Part shown: positions 59,101 to 64,000 of the stretch, piece by piece
Position numbering within the stretch: the first letter of the stretch is position 1
Layout: the number at the start of each line of letters is the position of its first letter
Source: Fasciolopsis buskii
Taxonomy: Eukaryota > Platyhelminthes > Trematoda > Plagiorchiida > Fasciolidae
Assembly (NCBI GenBank): GCA_008360955.1
Contig: LUCM01000553.1
Span: 149,826-213,825 of the forward strand
DNA: 64,000 bases
Direction of reading: 5' to 3'
Notes under the pieces: model-generated
The model's database searches: none
What the model was told of the DNA's origin: nothing
What the model saw: the letters and a program-made list of their open reading frames with translations, nothing else
Translations under genes and position numbers: made by a program

Positions 59101-62100
59101 ATTGGCGTTTTCAGCTGTCCGGCAGATTGACAGTCGGTCTCTAGGTTCACGGTCTAGATCCTGTGACTTAGAAAGCCATAAGTTTTAATGAATACTTTAA
59201 TCTGACAACCACAGTGAATTTTTCACCTGGTTTGGAAATTGGTCTAAAAAACGAGAGCATTAGTAGGAATGTTAGCAGTGACGTAGGATGGAACTAATCT
59301 TCACAGAACTGGCTGTACCAATTAAAATTTCGTAATTTGATTTGCAAGTGAATTTTGAAAAAATACGTACGATTTACTGTCCGTCTGATTCATGCAATGA
59401 CCTGGTAATTGTTCCGATTAGTTTTGGGTGATCTCTCATCCTATAGCAAAATCGGAGCAAGTACAAGCAACTAAGAAACCCGCAAGTGCCAGGAAATTTA
59501 CAACATTTTGTCCGCTTCTGGCGATGCCTTACCACCGGCAGAATTGAAGAAAATAAATTAGATTTTCGTTTCGAAATTCCCGTTTGTAAGTCAGTGCAAA
59601 TTAAACTTAGATCTGCATTAATCTATTTAGAGCTACAAAAGTTTTCTTTGGGTTAATAAAGCCATGCAGTGAGGAAAGGACAATGTGAAACTTGAGCGGC
59701 TTTTTACGTTGAATCAATGTTTCCATACATAACCAAAATCGGAATGTGATGAAATGCTTTATGACAACGTACTGACTCTCAATAATCGAAGCATTGGCTC
59801 CACAACGCTGAGCTAGTAGCAACATCAGCTTTACCATCAAGGATACGTGATTCATTCCAAAAACAGTTCGAGTGCTTGAAGCCATTCTTTCGTAATTCCT
59901 GGCATGTGGTCTGACTAAAACAGTTTAGAATCGTTGTGTACAAATTTGTTACCTATGTACTTTTTCATGCTCATGCGAGTCGTTCGAGCAAACCCTAAAA
60001 TACCCCTTTAATTTGGATTTTTGGACTGTAAGGAGGTTCGCTTAGCATTCCGTATACTTCGAAGTTTATGATATTAGCTTCAGGTAGAATTTTCTTGTGT
60101 AAACGAAGAACTCAGCAGAATGTATTCCAATGAGCAAGAATGGAGATCAATAACTCCAAAAACCACGGCTAAAATAAAGCCAGTGTTTTAGTGGGCATCG
60201 AGTGTTATTTGCAGTCACAAAATCTCATTTTTACCGTAAAATCTGAATAGATGCACTAAAAACGTCAAAGGTAAATCGTTCCATTGAAAGCTTTTTGAAA
60301 GATTCAACTAGTGTTTTAAATAGATTATGCAAATGGAGTTTAGAAACCAACAGTTAAGTACGTTCGACAATTCGTTTACAGTAAAATTCTTGGAAGAAAG
60401 TTCAGATGGACAGTGTTACCACAACACTAAAATGCCTCATATCCATACTACCGTGTGTGCTGCAGTCTGTGTGGGGTTGCTTGATATTTTGGTAGTCAGT
60501 TATTTTTTGAAGAATGCCGTGGAAATGTGATTTCTCCTTTAGCGCGTTCAGAGTGATAGTCGCGTTGTCCATGGGGGGGGGGCAGCAGTGCATGAAAGCA
60601 GTTGGTTCTGTTTGACTGTAAAGCACGTCATTTCCAATATATGCGAATTTCCGCGCCATAACAGAATGTCGTAAACTAAAGTAAGGTTGGCTCCGACCTA
60701 GCAACACTCACGGAAATTCGATAGCGCAGTGAATCAAACTATTAGCCGAAGCTCTGCTGCGGCTCATATCAAAGCTTGCAGCCATATCTCCGTGTCTCAT
60801 CCCTGCATGCTCGATGACATCACTTATACTGAGTTTAAATCTTCACTTAAAATAGACAAAACTATTTCAATCATAATGCCTGTTGTGTCATTCTGTTATT
60901 TCATTGTTAGCCGTAATGATCTGTGAGCAAATTGGCGGCATTTCTAACGATGAGTTCCGAAATGCGTCATCCTGAAAAGCAATGAATTTGAAATTTTTAT
61001 GTCCCTGACATTATTAAAATTAACAGAAACCTCTTTTTTGCCAGTTAGAACTGAGGTTTGTTATGTAAACAAGTCACTCTGAATTATAGTGTGCGTGCAC
61101 GATTTCACTGACTTTTGAAGTAGATGAAACAAGGCAGCAACATTTCGTAGAGCAGTGACAAAAAGTTTATCCGCGTAAGTAAACTGCGTTCAAAGCCAAA
61201 AGAATCGGACGGAAAAAATTCGATAGATGATATTAGTGGTTGACTGAGTATAAGTAGAACACTTTGAGAATGGCTGCAATCAGGGACGGATGAGAACAAA
61301 CCCCACGAAGTTCCCTCACGTGAAAACATCTAACACAGACTGTTGAAACACACCTGTTGTGAAGATTCATTTTGCAACATGGTAATTATCCGTAGCAATT
61401 TGTTCTCCATAGGACAACGCATGTAGTACAGATAGGCAAAAATACGCAATTCCACATCCCGAAGACGATCAGTCATGTATTTTGCCAAAATATCCTGAAA
61501 GGCAGAACATCGTGAACCTTTAAGAAATGGAAGCTTAACAAAAGGCGAGCAAACAACTTGCGCACTCGAGGTAACTTGTGGCCTACAACTAGGAGGAACT
61601 CTTTTTTTCTCGCAGGAAGCACAGAGCTCCACTAATAGGTTACTCTCTTTTTGAGTTCACTAGATAACGGAACATGTTCACACCTCACGCAAGCCACGCA
61701 AACTTTGCTTCCGAAAGAGGAGAGAGCATATTATTCACGCGCGTAAAGTGCACAATAGGTGTTATGTTAACAGCATTCCTAGCGAAAACAGACCGATTTT
61801 ACTCTAGCAGGTCATGGACTGGGTATCACGATCAAAGGTGATCAAGCGACAGAATCAGACAGACAAAATCAACAGTTTTTCCAACATTAATACCGATTCT
61901 TCGGCTGAAGAAACTTTTAGAGAAACGATACTTGGTGCAGAATGAACTTACATGTTACTACAAACCCATTAAACCGCTACTGTACAGCGGATTCATTCTC
62001 CTAAGTAGCATCGTAACACGCATCGGCTGCATCCGAACTACGTAAAATGGATTGCTTCTTCAATGTCTTAGAAGCTAGTTTATCTGATTTACACGAAATT

Positions 62101-63843
62101 ACATGCTGTAGTACCAATACTTGATTGGGTTTCACTATCACAGGCCGCAGTTCATGGTAATCTTCCAGTGCTTTGTGCAGTGTTCACCTAGTTTTACGCA
62201 TACGATGTCGAACTATCATGATCGTGTTTGAGAAAGGGGCTCTTAACGCATCTTCCACGGTTGGCTAGTCTTTACTAGACATAATGATGTGGCACAGTTT
62301 AAAATAATCGTTTTAAAGCTGCACTAAATCACGCATGGTTCAGGCCGTCCCGTGAAATGAGCTTCACAGTGTCAAAGTCAAACAGCACTCATCTGCCGCA
62401 GTTGTTTTCAACAAGAAATTCTATTTTGGTCAGTGGAATAAGACAAATTGGGGGCCATCCTTCAATTCGTCTGCTTGAATCTCACTTTCCTCATAACTCT
62501 GGACACTAGCTAATAGTGATCTAGCAAGTGATGTTCATTTACAAAGCCAAAACATTCTTGTGTGCACAGAAATCTAGAAGTCTTCAAGCGGATTTGACTA
62601 CCGCAAAATCCTCATTCTGTTGATCAAAACAATAACAGTTTGTTTATAAACGCATGGATAAGCGCCCGTTTATTCGTAATAGGTAGAACATTTACGACCA
62701 TTCGACTAGCTGACGAACACCATGTGGGAAATCTGTCAGAATTCTCGTTTACAGACTTCCGGTACGTGTAGCTGATCGCTAGGCCGGACAAAATGAAACC
62801 GGTTCGCTTGACAAATCATGTGCTCATATACAATGTTCATGTATGTTAGTTTACTCCGGTAGTGTATCTAAGACATGCGGACACGCCTCAGCATAACGGA
62901 CCCAAAAAGCGATCTAATATGTGCAGGGCATCGATGACATTTCTCACAGCCCAAAATTGGCCACCTTCCAAGTGGATTTCTTTGCACACTGATCTTATGC
63001 GAGATTTTTGAAAATTCATTTCCACTCACATACAGTTGTCACATACCCCAGGCTGAACAAATTGCTTGATGGTCTCTGCATTATTTTAAATCAACGGTAC
63101 ACCTCGAGCACATCAGCAATCCAGTTGTGAGCAAAGACTGGAAGTAAAAATACGTGCAAGCCTTCGTTCGTTTTCAAACAGCTAGAGCAAATCACTGGTT
63201 AATCGCTTTTCTCAGTTCATTTTCATGCATTTTTGACATTGGTAATATTTTTCTTAAGAAGATCATGTCCATGACTTTAACGGTGCGTTCCAGTCTGTGG
63301 CAATTTTATTGTGAATACCCATCACGACTGTGACATAGTTTTGGCAAGGTACAAAATGACCTTCAGACCACGGAAAAGAAGCACAAAGTGAAGTCCAAAT
63401 TGACTTTTCGTTCAGATCTTCCAAAGTGCACAAGCACCGAATAAGATTAAAGACAACTAGAAAACACGTTAGCAAAATAGATAGTACAAGTCGATTTTAA
63501 TGCGCCAGGAGCAGAAACGTCTAATGCCGTTCCACCGTTCTTGAATTGGAAATCATACAGGATCGTCATTTCGAGATATTGCAGGGTGTCGAGGAAGGAC
63601 AAAGCTGTAAAAGTCCCAAGTTTACTTAAAATCCAGACGAATAACCATTTTTCTCTAAACAAAGCAAATCACACTTACATCATATTGTTGGTTGCATTCT
63701 GTCTGCCGGAGGGATTCAATCGCGGCCACCTGAACACTGACGTCCACTTCAGAGTTGGCCAGGCAATTAGCCAACATTGTCGCCATACGTGACGTTTGCA
63801 CCAATTTTCCAACGTTGCCAAGCGCACGCAGAGCTATGATTAT
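1890..63843 (-). CDS. Large lipid transfer protein (apolipophorin/apoB/vitellogenin superfamily), multi-exon, partial
   Basis: The product should bind and carry lipid as a secreted lipoprotein scaffold. Exons in coding order: 63679-63843, 61354-61494, 58573-58752, 57871-58083, (48671-48731, 40612-40730, 32585-32680 tentative), 24465-24778, 24253-24405, 23307-23498, 22936-23105, (21990-22034 tentative), 19488-19553, 17167-17640, 12119-12180, 10567-10725, 6991-7036, 4888-5109, 3414-3693, 1890-2103. They total 3372 bases, 1124 codons, with matching phase at every junction. Family recognition rests on helical repeats like LALKALGN and ELRIAAYLALMKCP, the segment resembling VGSFVWSHLTNL, and the sheet resembling LPRSASLNLTVDLFG. 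The length beyond the second lipid sheet argues against the shorter MTP subunit and for an apolipophorin or apoB-like protein. The N-terminal barrel is beyond the right edge and no stop exon was found. Exon boundaries are inferred by eye from splice consensus. Confidence 0.85.
2120..2262. repeat. Degenerate short tandem repeats
   Basis: Imperfect reiterations of a CAGTTAG/GTTAGTTA unit (TTCAGTTAG, GTTAGTTAG, AATCAGTCAATTAAC), with a palindromic TTAGCTAA in the middle. Intronic, between the LLTP exons at 2.0 and 3.5 kb. Confidence 0.55.
2263..3413. other. LLTP intron, no recognised feature
   Basis: AT-rich sequence with short overlapping open frames on both strands (for example around 2370-2550) and no domain or repeat that I can name. 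Confidence 0.5.
3414..3693 (-). CDS. LLTP exon: C-terminal region
   Basis: 280 bases, phase 1 to 2, about 93 residues. It includes TQRAITSRHTYYPSFKRF and DQVLNLQLEWNTGRRNGRL, ending YSRKLT. The acceptor CTCATTTTTAAG and the donor ACGGT/GTAAGA are good. The previous exon ends in A, giving a Met codon at the junction. Confidence 0.82.
3694..4887. other. LLTP intron, no recognised feature
   Basis: A minus-strand frame of 86 codons at 4359-4619 lacks family motifs and convincing splice sites. The rest is plain AT-rich sequence. Confidence 0.5.
4888..5109 (-). CDS. LLTP exon: C-terminal beta-rich region
   Basis: 222 bases, phase 1 to 1, about 73 residues. It reads EYSRNGILQASGNLGPTP, then RFTARIHYFTGELTLAFRG and NVTGNFKLQIQNSNSSWP. 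It is strongly beta-patterned with potential N-glycosylation at NVT and NSS. The donor GAAA/GTGAGT is strong and the acceptor is TCACCTTCGTAG. Confidence 0.82.
5110..6990. other. LLTP intron, no recognised feature
   Basis: A 73-codon minus-strand frame at 6539-6760 looks protein-like (SHIFLRSFYKPLNLTTN) but has no splice sites in a usable phase. Nothing else was seen. Confidence 0.45.
6991..7036 (-). CDS. LLTP exon: very short exon
   Basis: 46 bases, phase 0 to 1, reading VDNSVNFHLLTSRGS. The donor TCAT/GTGAGT is strong; the acceptor is TATATCCCATGAG. Two in-phase upstream acceptors would add up to ten residues. It supplies exactly the phase change needed between the exons at 10.6 and 5.0 kb, giving SRGS-S-EYSRNGILQ. 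Confidence 0.5.
7037..10566. other. LLTP intron; possible unused micro-exon
   Basis: A 32-base minus-strand candidate at 8895-8926 has good splice signals, but its phase does not fit the chain. Open frames at 7127-7351 and 10238-10465 (minus) lack compatible splice sites. No repeat was recognised. Confidence 0.4.
10567..10725 (-). CDS. LLTP exon: C-terminal region
   Basis: 159 bases, phase 0 to 0, 53 residues including SSIQMQRSGLLTQKIAS and NTTLGDQVSVTVPDSKER. The donor CGT/GTATGT is strong, and the acceptor ACGTTTTTCAAAG is usable, with a second in-phase acceptor six bases further in. NTT is a potential glycosylation site. Confidence 0.7.
10726..12118. other. LLTP intron holding a retroelement-tail-like motif
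   Basis: Apart from the motif at 11371-11396, I see only short plus-strand open frames (10728-11023, 11694-11997) without domain signal. Confidence 0.45.
11371..11396 (-). repeat. Retroelement-tail-like motif
   Basis: The minus strand reads GCCTGACGAAAAAGC followed by CGAAACGCTTG. CTGACGA and GAAAC match the two conserved hammerhead boxes, but the intervening helix is too short to be convincing and no helix III partner was found. It shares its general order with the motif at 23.8 kb. Confidence 0.3.
12119..12180 (-). CDS. LLTP exon: short beta-strand exon
   Basis: 62 bases, phase 1 to 0, reading RQLTLTNSYIFVDLGYSVFK. The splice sites are excellent: acceptor CTCCTTTTTTTCAG, donor AAG/GTAAGT. 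Phase fits both neighbours. An overlapping open frame reading on from further upstream is rejected because it ends in a stop at the donor. Confidence 0.6.
12181..17166. other. LLTP intron, about 5 kb, no recognised feature
   Basis: Contains overlapping plus-strand frames at 15386-16131 (longest 127 codons) and a minus-strand frame of 101 codons at 12959-13264. None shows a domain. The 15.4-16.1 kb cluster may be a decayed element. Confidence 0.45.
17167..17640 (-). CDS. LLTP exon: long beta-rich exon
   Basis: 474 bases, phase 1 to 1, the longest LLTP exon here, about 157 residues. It reads TALYNAGLKLTEYFDP, then ALYVNKFRGLDAKFELEHGG, then KTHLELSFETGPVNKTAQF. The pattern is amphipathic beta strands of the C-terminal lipid-binding region, with potential N-glycosylation at NSS and NKT. 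The donor G/GTAAGC is strong; the acceptor is TTCACCCAAG. An internal GGTATGAT might act as a cryptic donor. Confidence 0.87.
17641..19487. other. LLTP intron with one long plus-strand frame
   Basis: The plus-strand frame at 17786-18286 is open for 166 codons from a TTG. It has no initiator ATG at its start, no recognised domain and no repeat features. At this base composition one such frame per window is not surprising. Confidence 0.4.
19488..19553 (-). CDS. LLTP exon: short beta-rich exon
   Basis: 66 bases, phase 1 to 1, reading PSVEAKYSSIFDGYNDEK. It has a strong donor, TTTAG/GTATGAG, and an acceptor ending GTTGATGACAG after a T-rich tract. A longer form starting at 19617 is open in the same frame but would need a phase-0 partner. 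It joins the next exon as PAL-A-TALYNAGL. Confidence 0.6.
19554..21989. other. LLTP intron, tRNA-like fragment only
   Basis: Besides the tRNA-like piece at 21.6 kb, a minus-strand frame around 20055-20280 looks protein-like (SGMVLPVTNGGFLTVHS) but is not needed for the exon chain and has weak splice sites. Confidence 0.4.
21604..21665 (-). repeat. tRNA-like fragment, possible SINE
   Basis: The minus strand has GGCTTCGAATCTC (21604-21616), one base longer than a standard B box, preceded by TTGGTTAAGCTC, which resembles an A box. The spacing is close to that of a tRNA. There is no full tRNA fold that I can support. Confidence 0.35.
21990..22034 (-). CDS. Tentative short LLTP exon (22.0 kb)
   Basis: 45 bases, phase 1 to 1, reading INEFFAESTTGCNN. 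The donor CG/GTAAGA is strong. Two acceptors lie close together; only the second (TGTTTTACAG) keeps the phase. The neighbouring exons could also join without it, so it may be absent or alternatively spliced. Confidence 0.3.
22916..22931. repeat. CA microsatellite next to an LLTP donor
   Basis: Eight AC units. On the coding (minus) strand this is a TG run starting right after GTAAG of the donor, so repeat length could affect splicing. Confidence 0.85.
22936..23105 (-). CDS. LLTP exon: beta-rich region
   Basis: 170 bases, phase 2 to 1, 56 residues including FYDPLGGDLYGLGMNVLS and QMVAWWWVDLGGIGVQTDY. The donor TTTT/GTAAGT lies directly against a CA microsatellite (22916-22931). The acceptor TGAATTAGAG is ordinary but is the only one giving the phase required by the previous exon, which is just 201 bases away. 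An alternative acceptor at CCTTTAG would give phase 1. Confidence 0.65.
23307..23498 (-). CDS. LLTP exon: beta-rich region
   Basis: 192 bases, phase 2 to 2, reading SCLSLGTQLKIFGFQHRS and ending LQNWGNEQLAFNY. The acceptor is ACCTTACCAAACAG and the donor AA/GTACGT. The open frame continues well upstream on the same strand, so the acceptor is a choice based on phase and pyrimidines. Neighbouring exons join as AFNYK-FYDPLGG, a coherent strand. Confidence 0.75.
23499..24252. other. LLTP intron, 754 bases
   Basis: Contains the retroelement-tail-like motif. A minus-strand open stretch near 24120-24180 (SHGMVYKIALAKLQPVA) follows a good acceptor, but in the wrong phase. Confidence 0.5.
23758..23800 (+). 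repeat. Retroelement-tail-like motif with small hairpin
   Basis: The order is CCTTGAGAAAAA, then stem ACTAC with loop ACACG and stem GTAGT, then CGAAACG. A stem followed by CGAAAC recalls the helix II and GAAA part of hammerhead ribozymes found at the ends of Penelope-like elements, but the CTGANGA box is not intact. Confidence 0.3.
24253..24405 (-). CDS. LLTP exon: second lipid-cavity sheet, middle
   Basis: 153 bases, phase 2 to 2. It carries PQLEGAHVQVTILGNTMP and ELSNVGLACVVAFAIDVTLG, an alternating beta-strand pattern like the QPSAAVEISG-MGVDA segment of apolipophorins. The acceptor is GTTTATCAG. The donor CA/GTAGTT is weak, but it is the only one before an in-frame TAG and it gives the right phase for the next exon. 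Confidence 0.82.
24465..24778 (-). CDS. LLTP exon: second lipid-cavity sheet, first part
   Basis: 314 bases, phase 0 to 2, 104 residues. TAFVRLGAQDQWYIK resembles the family segment SLYVRLFGNELQFI. VLIDSSLFVPTTGGFPMEIK resembles the conserved stretch of VPT followed by GLPL or GFPL in the second open beta sheet (Pfam DUF1943). The acceptor is AAAACCACAG and the donor AG/GTATGT. The following intron is only 59 bases. Confidence 0.87.
24779..32584. other. LLTP intron, about 7.8 kb
   Basis: Holds SINE copy 2. A plus-strand frame of 138 codons at 25082-25498 has no recognised domain. Nothing else could be supported. Confidence 0.45.
27328..27443 (-). mobile_element. tRNA-derived SINE, copy 2
   Basis: It aligns by eye with the copy at 1.3 kb. 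Shared plus-strand segments are GGCCGTGGTC, CAGAGAGCTGC, GGTGGTGG, a B-box region GAGACTCGGACC (27379-27390), an A-box region CCACTTGCCA, and the end CCGCCGG. The B box carries substitutions, so this copy is older or inactive. It lies in an LLTP intron in the same orientation as the gene. Confidence 0.7.
32585..32680 (-). CDS. Tentative LLTP linker exon (32.6 kb)
   Basis: 96 bases, phase 0 to 0, 32 residues including RADLAKAVQALNWKHFVS. It has a good acceptor (ATTATTCTCTTCAG) and a good donor (TCT/GTAAGA). Phase is compatible with the 40.6 kb candidate and the certain exon at 24.5 kb. There is no diagnostic motif. If real, the receptor gene at 34.3-35.6 kb lies in the intron just upstream. 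Confidence 0.35.
32681..34286. other. Intronic sequence upstream of the receptor gene
   Basis: Should contain the receptor promoter, and possibly a 5' exon, but no core promoter element could be identified. A run of short plus-strand frames (33001-34275) shows no domain. Confidence 0.4.
34287..35576 (+). CDS. Rhodopsin-class seven-transmembrane receptor, single exon, divergent motifs
   Basis: An uninterrupted frame of 429 codons plus stop. The first ATG is at 34287; the frame opens slightly earlier at a TTG. Transmembrane segments, numbered from that Met: TM1 about 20-48, TM2 58-83 with SD at 67-68, TM3 102-128, TM4 147-168, TM5 213-240 with P225, TM6 273-297, TM7 317-341. Cys102 and Cys191 can form the usual extracellular disulfide. 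Possible N-glycosylation is at NDS (N9) and NGS (N195). The motif after TM3 is LER instead of DRY, TM6 lacks CWxP but has N287-P288, and TM7 has NWIFY in place of NPxxY. A basic loop QRRRRTK follows TM5 and a palmitoylatable Cys355 follows helix 8. Overall it recalls flatworm peptide-type (FMRFamide-like) or orphan receptors; the ligand is unknown. A short 5' exon spliced in at TGTCCACAG cannot be excluded. Confidence 0.92.
   Translation: MLHLACPQNDSSRFIADGFIHYFFSWYIILANLTGTVFSGLCFLVLIKHPRVFAPSTRVWFMAITVSDFFTLLLAANDMYAEVMFTTPYHRLLFKLFGRYNCMVRLSLILSLGWSSNLLQTGLSLERLASVIAPLKTRALITGRLTRLTILGIIIFSCGIAIGINILSYDPKFMEFGEVQNEPDYEVLTACDRVNGSTLLGEVNINLDLTKIVYHLDLIMFRAIPFGTMLISSAIIASLIRCQRRRRTKLMGANTVLQQRHLYSGSSRESQASLLLLTMNLTTLITNPLFLIFELIDGEGSEGRTAGKLTGNICITWVLRQTFNWLLYFNNQTNWIFYIAFGARFRHHIATLFGCRRPGTSGRQAKRSQTVLTRQSPYQTIQGGESRLMIVDPAVYEEQMEQIKSSGLERSSADKCMPLITPVCHTLKM
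35577..36743. other. Sequence downstream of the receptor gene, up to the gap
   Basis: Presumably holds the receptor 3' untranslated region. The only clear AATAAA I noted is at 36652-36657, about 1.1 kb past the stop. The AT microsatellite lies in between. Confidence 0.4.
36077..36092. repeat. AT microsatellite
   Basis: An uninterrupted TA run, continuing imperfectly as TGTATATGTACATG. Confidence 0.85.
36744..37579. other. Assembly gap (undetermined bases)
   Basis: 836 consecutive N. Any open frame crossing it is meaningless. The true size may differ. Confidence 0.99.
37580..37782. repeat. Perfect 84-base inverted repeat with 35-base spacer
   Basis: The left arm 37580-37663 and right arm 37699-37782 are exact reverse complements over all 84 bases. 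The spacer 37664-37698 contains a run of nine C followed by ATGG. The left arm begins at the first determined base after the undetermined run, so the repeat may be longer. It is either a hairpin-forming element or a read fold-back joined during assembly. Confidence 0.95.
37783..38230 (+). repeat. GC-richer block right of the gap, possible mobile element
   Basis: About 450 bases noticeably richer in G and C than their surroundings, open in one frame for 149 codons that starts inside the inverted repeat. No domain is recognisable. The change in composition next to the hairpin and the gap suggests repetitive DNA. Confidence 0.35.
38231..40611. other. LLTP intron, no recognised feature
   Basis: AT-rich with short frames only. 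No element or exon could be supported. Confidence 0.45.
40612..40730 (-). CDS. Tentative LLTP linker exon (40.6 kb)
   Basis: 119 bases, phase 1 to 0. It reads TSRLEHMKGDSSIVLKIK and later CTFLMLNNELNFIE. The latter is loosely reminiscent of the family segment YLRLFGNELAF, although the exon at 24.5 kb offers a competing match. The acceptor is ATTTACCAG and the donor GAG/GTAGAT. The opposite strand is also open here for 93 codons, which weakens the coding argument. Confidence 0.33.
40731..48670. other. LLTP intron, about 7.9 kb
   Basis: Holds the tRNA-like fragment at 44.2 kb and a GC-richer patch at about 46390-46510. In that patch GGATTTG and CAAATCC form a short inverted repeat. No coding signal. 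Confidence 0.45.
44160..44225 (-). repeat. tRNA-like fragment, possible SINE
   Basis: The minus strand has a B-box match GGTTTGAATCC (44163-44173) and a looser A-box region GCCAAGCTGATGG about 40 bases upstream of it. The body differs from the two clear SINE copies. It could be a second family or a decayed tRNA. Confidence 0.4.
48671..48731 (-). CDS. Tentative LLTP linker exon (48.7 kb)
   Basis: 61 bases, phase 0 to 1, about 20 residues reading PESRGMCSMCIPLLNKYPSL. Support is a pyrimidine-rich acceptor ending GAAACAG, a strong donor CTGG/GTAAGT, and phase fit on both sides: its last G completes GAG with the AG that starts the next candidate. No family motif is recognisable here, as expected for the variable linker. 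It could be a chance combination. Confidence 0.3.
53100..55500 (+). repeat. T- and C-rich block, probably the wider retroelement remnant
   Basis: Around the reverse-transcriptase fragment, about 2.4 kb of the plus strand is rich in T and C and open in several short overlapping frames, unlike the neighbouring AT-rich introns. No other domain could be recognised. The extent is approximate. Confidence 0.35.
54490..54640 (+). pseudogene. Broken reverse-transcriptase fragment of a non-LTR retrotransposon
   Basis: In one plus-strand frame the translation includes VPLNAGVLQGFSS and LFINDLLWDIMS, the degraded form of the LINE motif where NAGVPQGS is followed by LLF-FINDL. A stop interrupts just before a DDS triplet that would match the catalytic (A)DD region. 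No intact frame surrounds it. It lies antisense inside an LLTP intron and is clearly inactive. Confidence 0.65.
56078..56142 (-). repeat. tRNA-like fragment, weak
   Basis: The minus strand has GGGTCCGAGTACC, close to a B box, with TTGGATAAGCCG in A-box position. It is diverged and could be chance. Confidence 0.3.
57871..58083 (-). CDS. LLTP exon 4: first lipid-cavity beta sheet
   Basis: 213 bases, phase 0 to 0, 71 residues. LGINVETSVIFGPESPLPR and VTVNVTIDLFDGQLSLLDFE match the family pattern of a VES-IIFSP segment followed by LPRSASLNLTVDLFG and NLFE. NVT is a potential N-glycosylation site. The acceptor is GGGTTTTAG; the donor GTGGGT after GAAAAAGCG is weaker. After this point sequence conservation in the family falls, so the following exons are less certain. 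Confidence 0.9.
58084..58572. other. LLTP intron, 489 bases
   Basis: Bounded by well-supported exons. No internal feature seen. Confidence 0.8.
58573..58752 (-). CDS. LLTP exon 3: end of helical domain
   Basis: 180 bases, phase 0 to 0, 60 residues. It opens FGSYVYSHLTNMVSLVG, the counterpart of VGSFVWSHLTNL, and continues RRKFALNRQSFSKHYGRFY, the counterpart of the NLDVRKFSRNYE segment. The acceptor is GTTGGTCTCAG and the donor AAT/GTAAGT. Confidence 0.92.
58753..61353. other. LLTP intron, about 2.6 kb
   Basis: Bounded by well-supported exons. Contains the ten-base G run at 60.57 kb. No other feature recognised. Confidence 0.7.
60573..60582. repeat. Ten-base G run
   Basis: Preceded by CCAT. 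On the minus strand it reads a C run followed by ATGG, the same junction as in the spacer of the inverted repeat at 37.67 kb. Confidence 0.85.
61354..61494 (-). CDS. LLTP exon 2: helical domain
   Basis: 141 bases, phase 0 to 0, 47 residues beginning DILAKYMTDRLRDVELRI. The stretch VELRIFAYLYYMRCP is the clearest family signature in the window, corresponding to TELRIAAYLALMKCP in insect apolipophorins. The acceptor is TGCCTTTCAG and the donor CAG/GTGTGT. Its last codons, NESSQQ, run directly into the FGSYVYSHL of the next exon, as the family alignment requires. Confidence 0.92.
61495..63678. other. LLTP intron, about 2.2 kb
   Basis: Bounded by well-supported exons. A 70-codon minus-strand frame at 63263-63475 lies close to the upstream exon but does not interrupt the family alignment, so it is left out. 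Confidence 0.7.
63679..63843 (-). CDS. LLTP exon 1 of window: helical lipid-transfer domain
   Basis: 165 bases, phase 0 to 0, 55 residues beginning IIIALRALGNVGKLV and including VDVSVQVAAIESLRQTEC. This matches the alpha-helical superhelix of the vitellogenin N-terminal domain, where repeats read like LALKALGNAG and VRVAAIQALRR-C. The acceptor is TTGCTCAG and the donor GTAAGTGTG, both good consensus. Earlier exons of the same domain must lie beyond the right end of the window. Confidence 0.92.
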
Positions 63844-64000
63844 CTGAGCAATAGTAAAACATCACGTCCAGGAATTACAGTAATGGGATTGTATTATTTG
63901 AAGGCAACTTGCAAAATGATTACAATACTGTCACATTTCTATAATGAAGCTAGCGATACATTATGTCCAAGCCTAGATAATTTATGTAAACTAGCAAAGT

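Overview
This is a eukaryotic window, most probably from a parasitic flatworm (Platyhelminthes). It is AT-rich, its introns run from 59 bases to many kilobases, it holds worn retroelements and tRNA-like short interspersed elements, and it has a single-exon, divergent rhodopsin-class receptor gene. The phylum call is inference; no marker gene names a species. There is one run of 836 undetermined bases (36744-37579).

Two real protein genes are visible. The main one lies on the minus strand and fills the window. It encodes a large lipid transfer protein (LLTP), the family of apolipophorins, apolipoprotein B, vitellogenin and the large subunit of microsomal triglyceride transfer protein. I traced about 20 exons from 63843 down to 1890. 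Reading phases are compatible at every junction, and together they encode about 1124 residues. The exons run in protein order from right to left: the end of the helical lipid-transfer module (63.8-58.6 kb), the first lipid-cavity sheet (57.9-58.1 kb), a poorly conserved linker with three tentative exons (48.7, 40.6 and 32.6 kb), the second lipid-cavity sheet (24.8-23.3 kb), then beta-rich C-terminal sequence (23.1-1.9 kb). The start of the protein is beyond the right edge. The end is not visible, so the gene spans more than 62 kb.

The second gene, at 34287-35576 on the plus strand, is an uninterrupted reading frame for a 429-residue seven-transmembrane receptor. It sits inside an LLTP intron in the opposite orientation. 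Its DRY, CWxP and NPxxY motifs are all altered.

The rest is intronic sequence. It holds two copies of a tRNA-derived SINE (about 1.3 and 27.3 kb), three weaker tRNA-like remnants, a broken non-LTR reverse-transcriptase fragment (54.5 kb), two short motifs that recall Penelope-like or hammerhead-bearing element ends, and microsatellites. A perfect 84-base inverted repeat with a 35-base spacer abuts the undetermined run and is either a hairpin element or an assembly fold-back. I found no convincing tRNA gene, rRNA gene, CRISPR array or prokaryotic feature.
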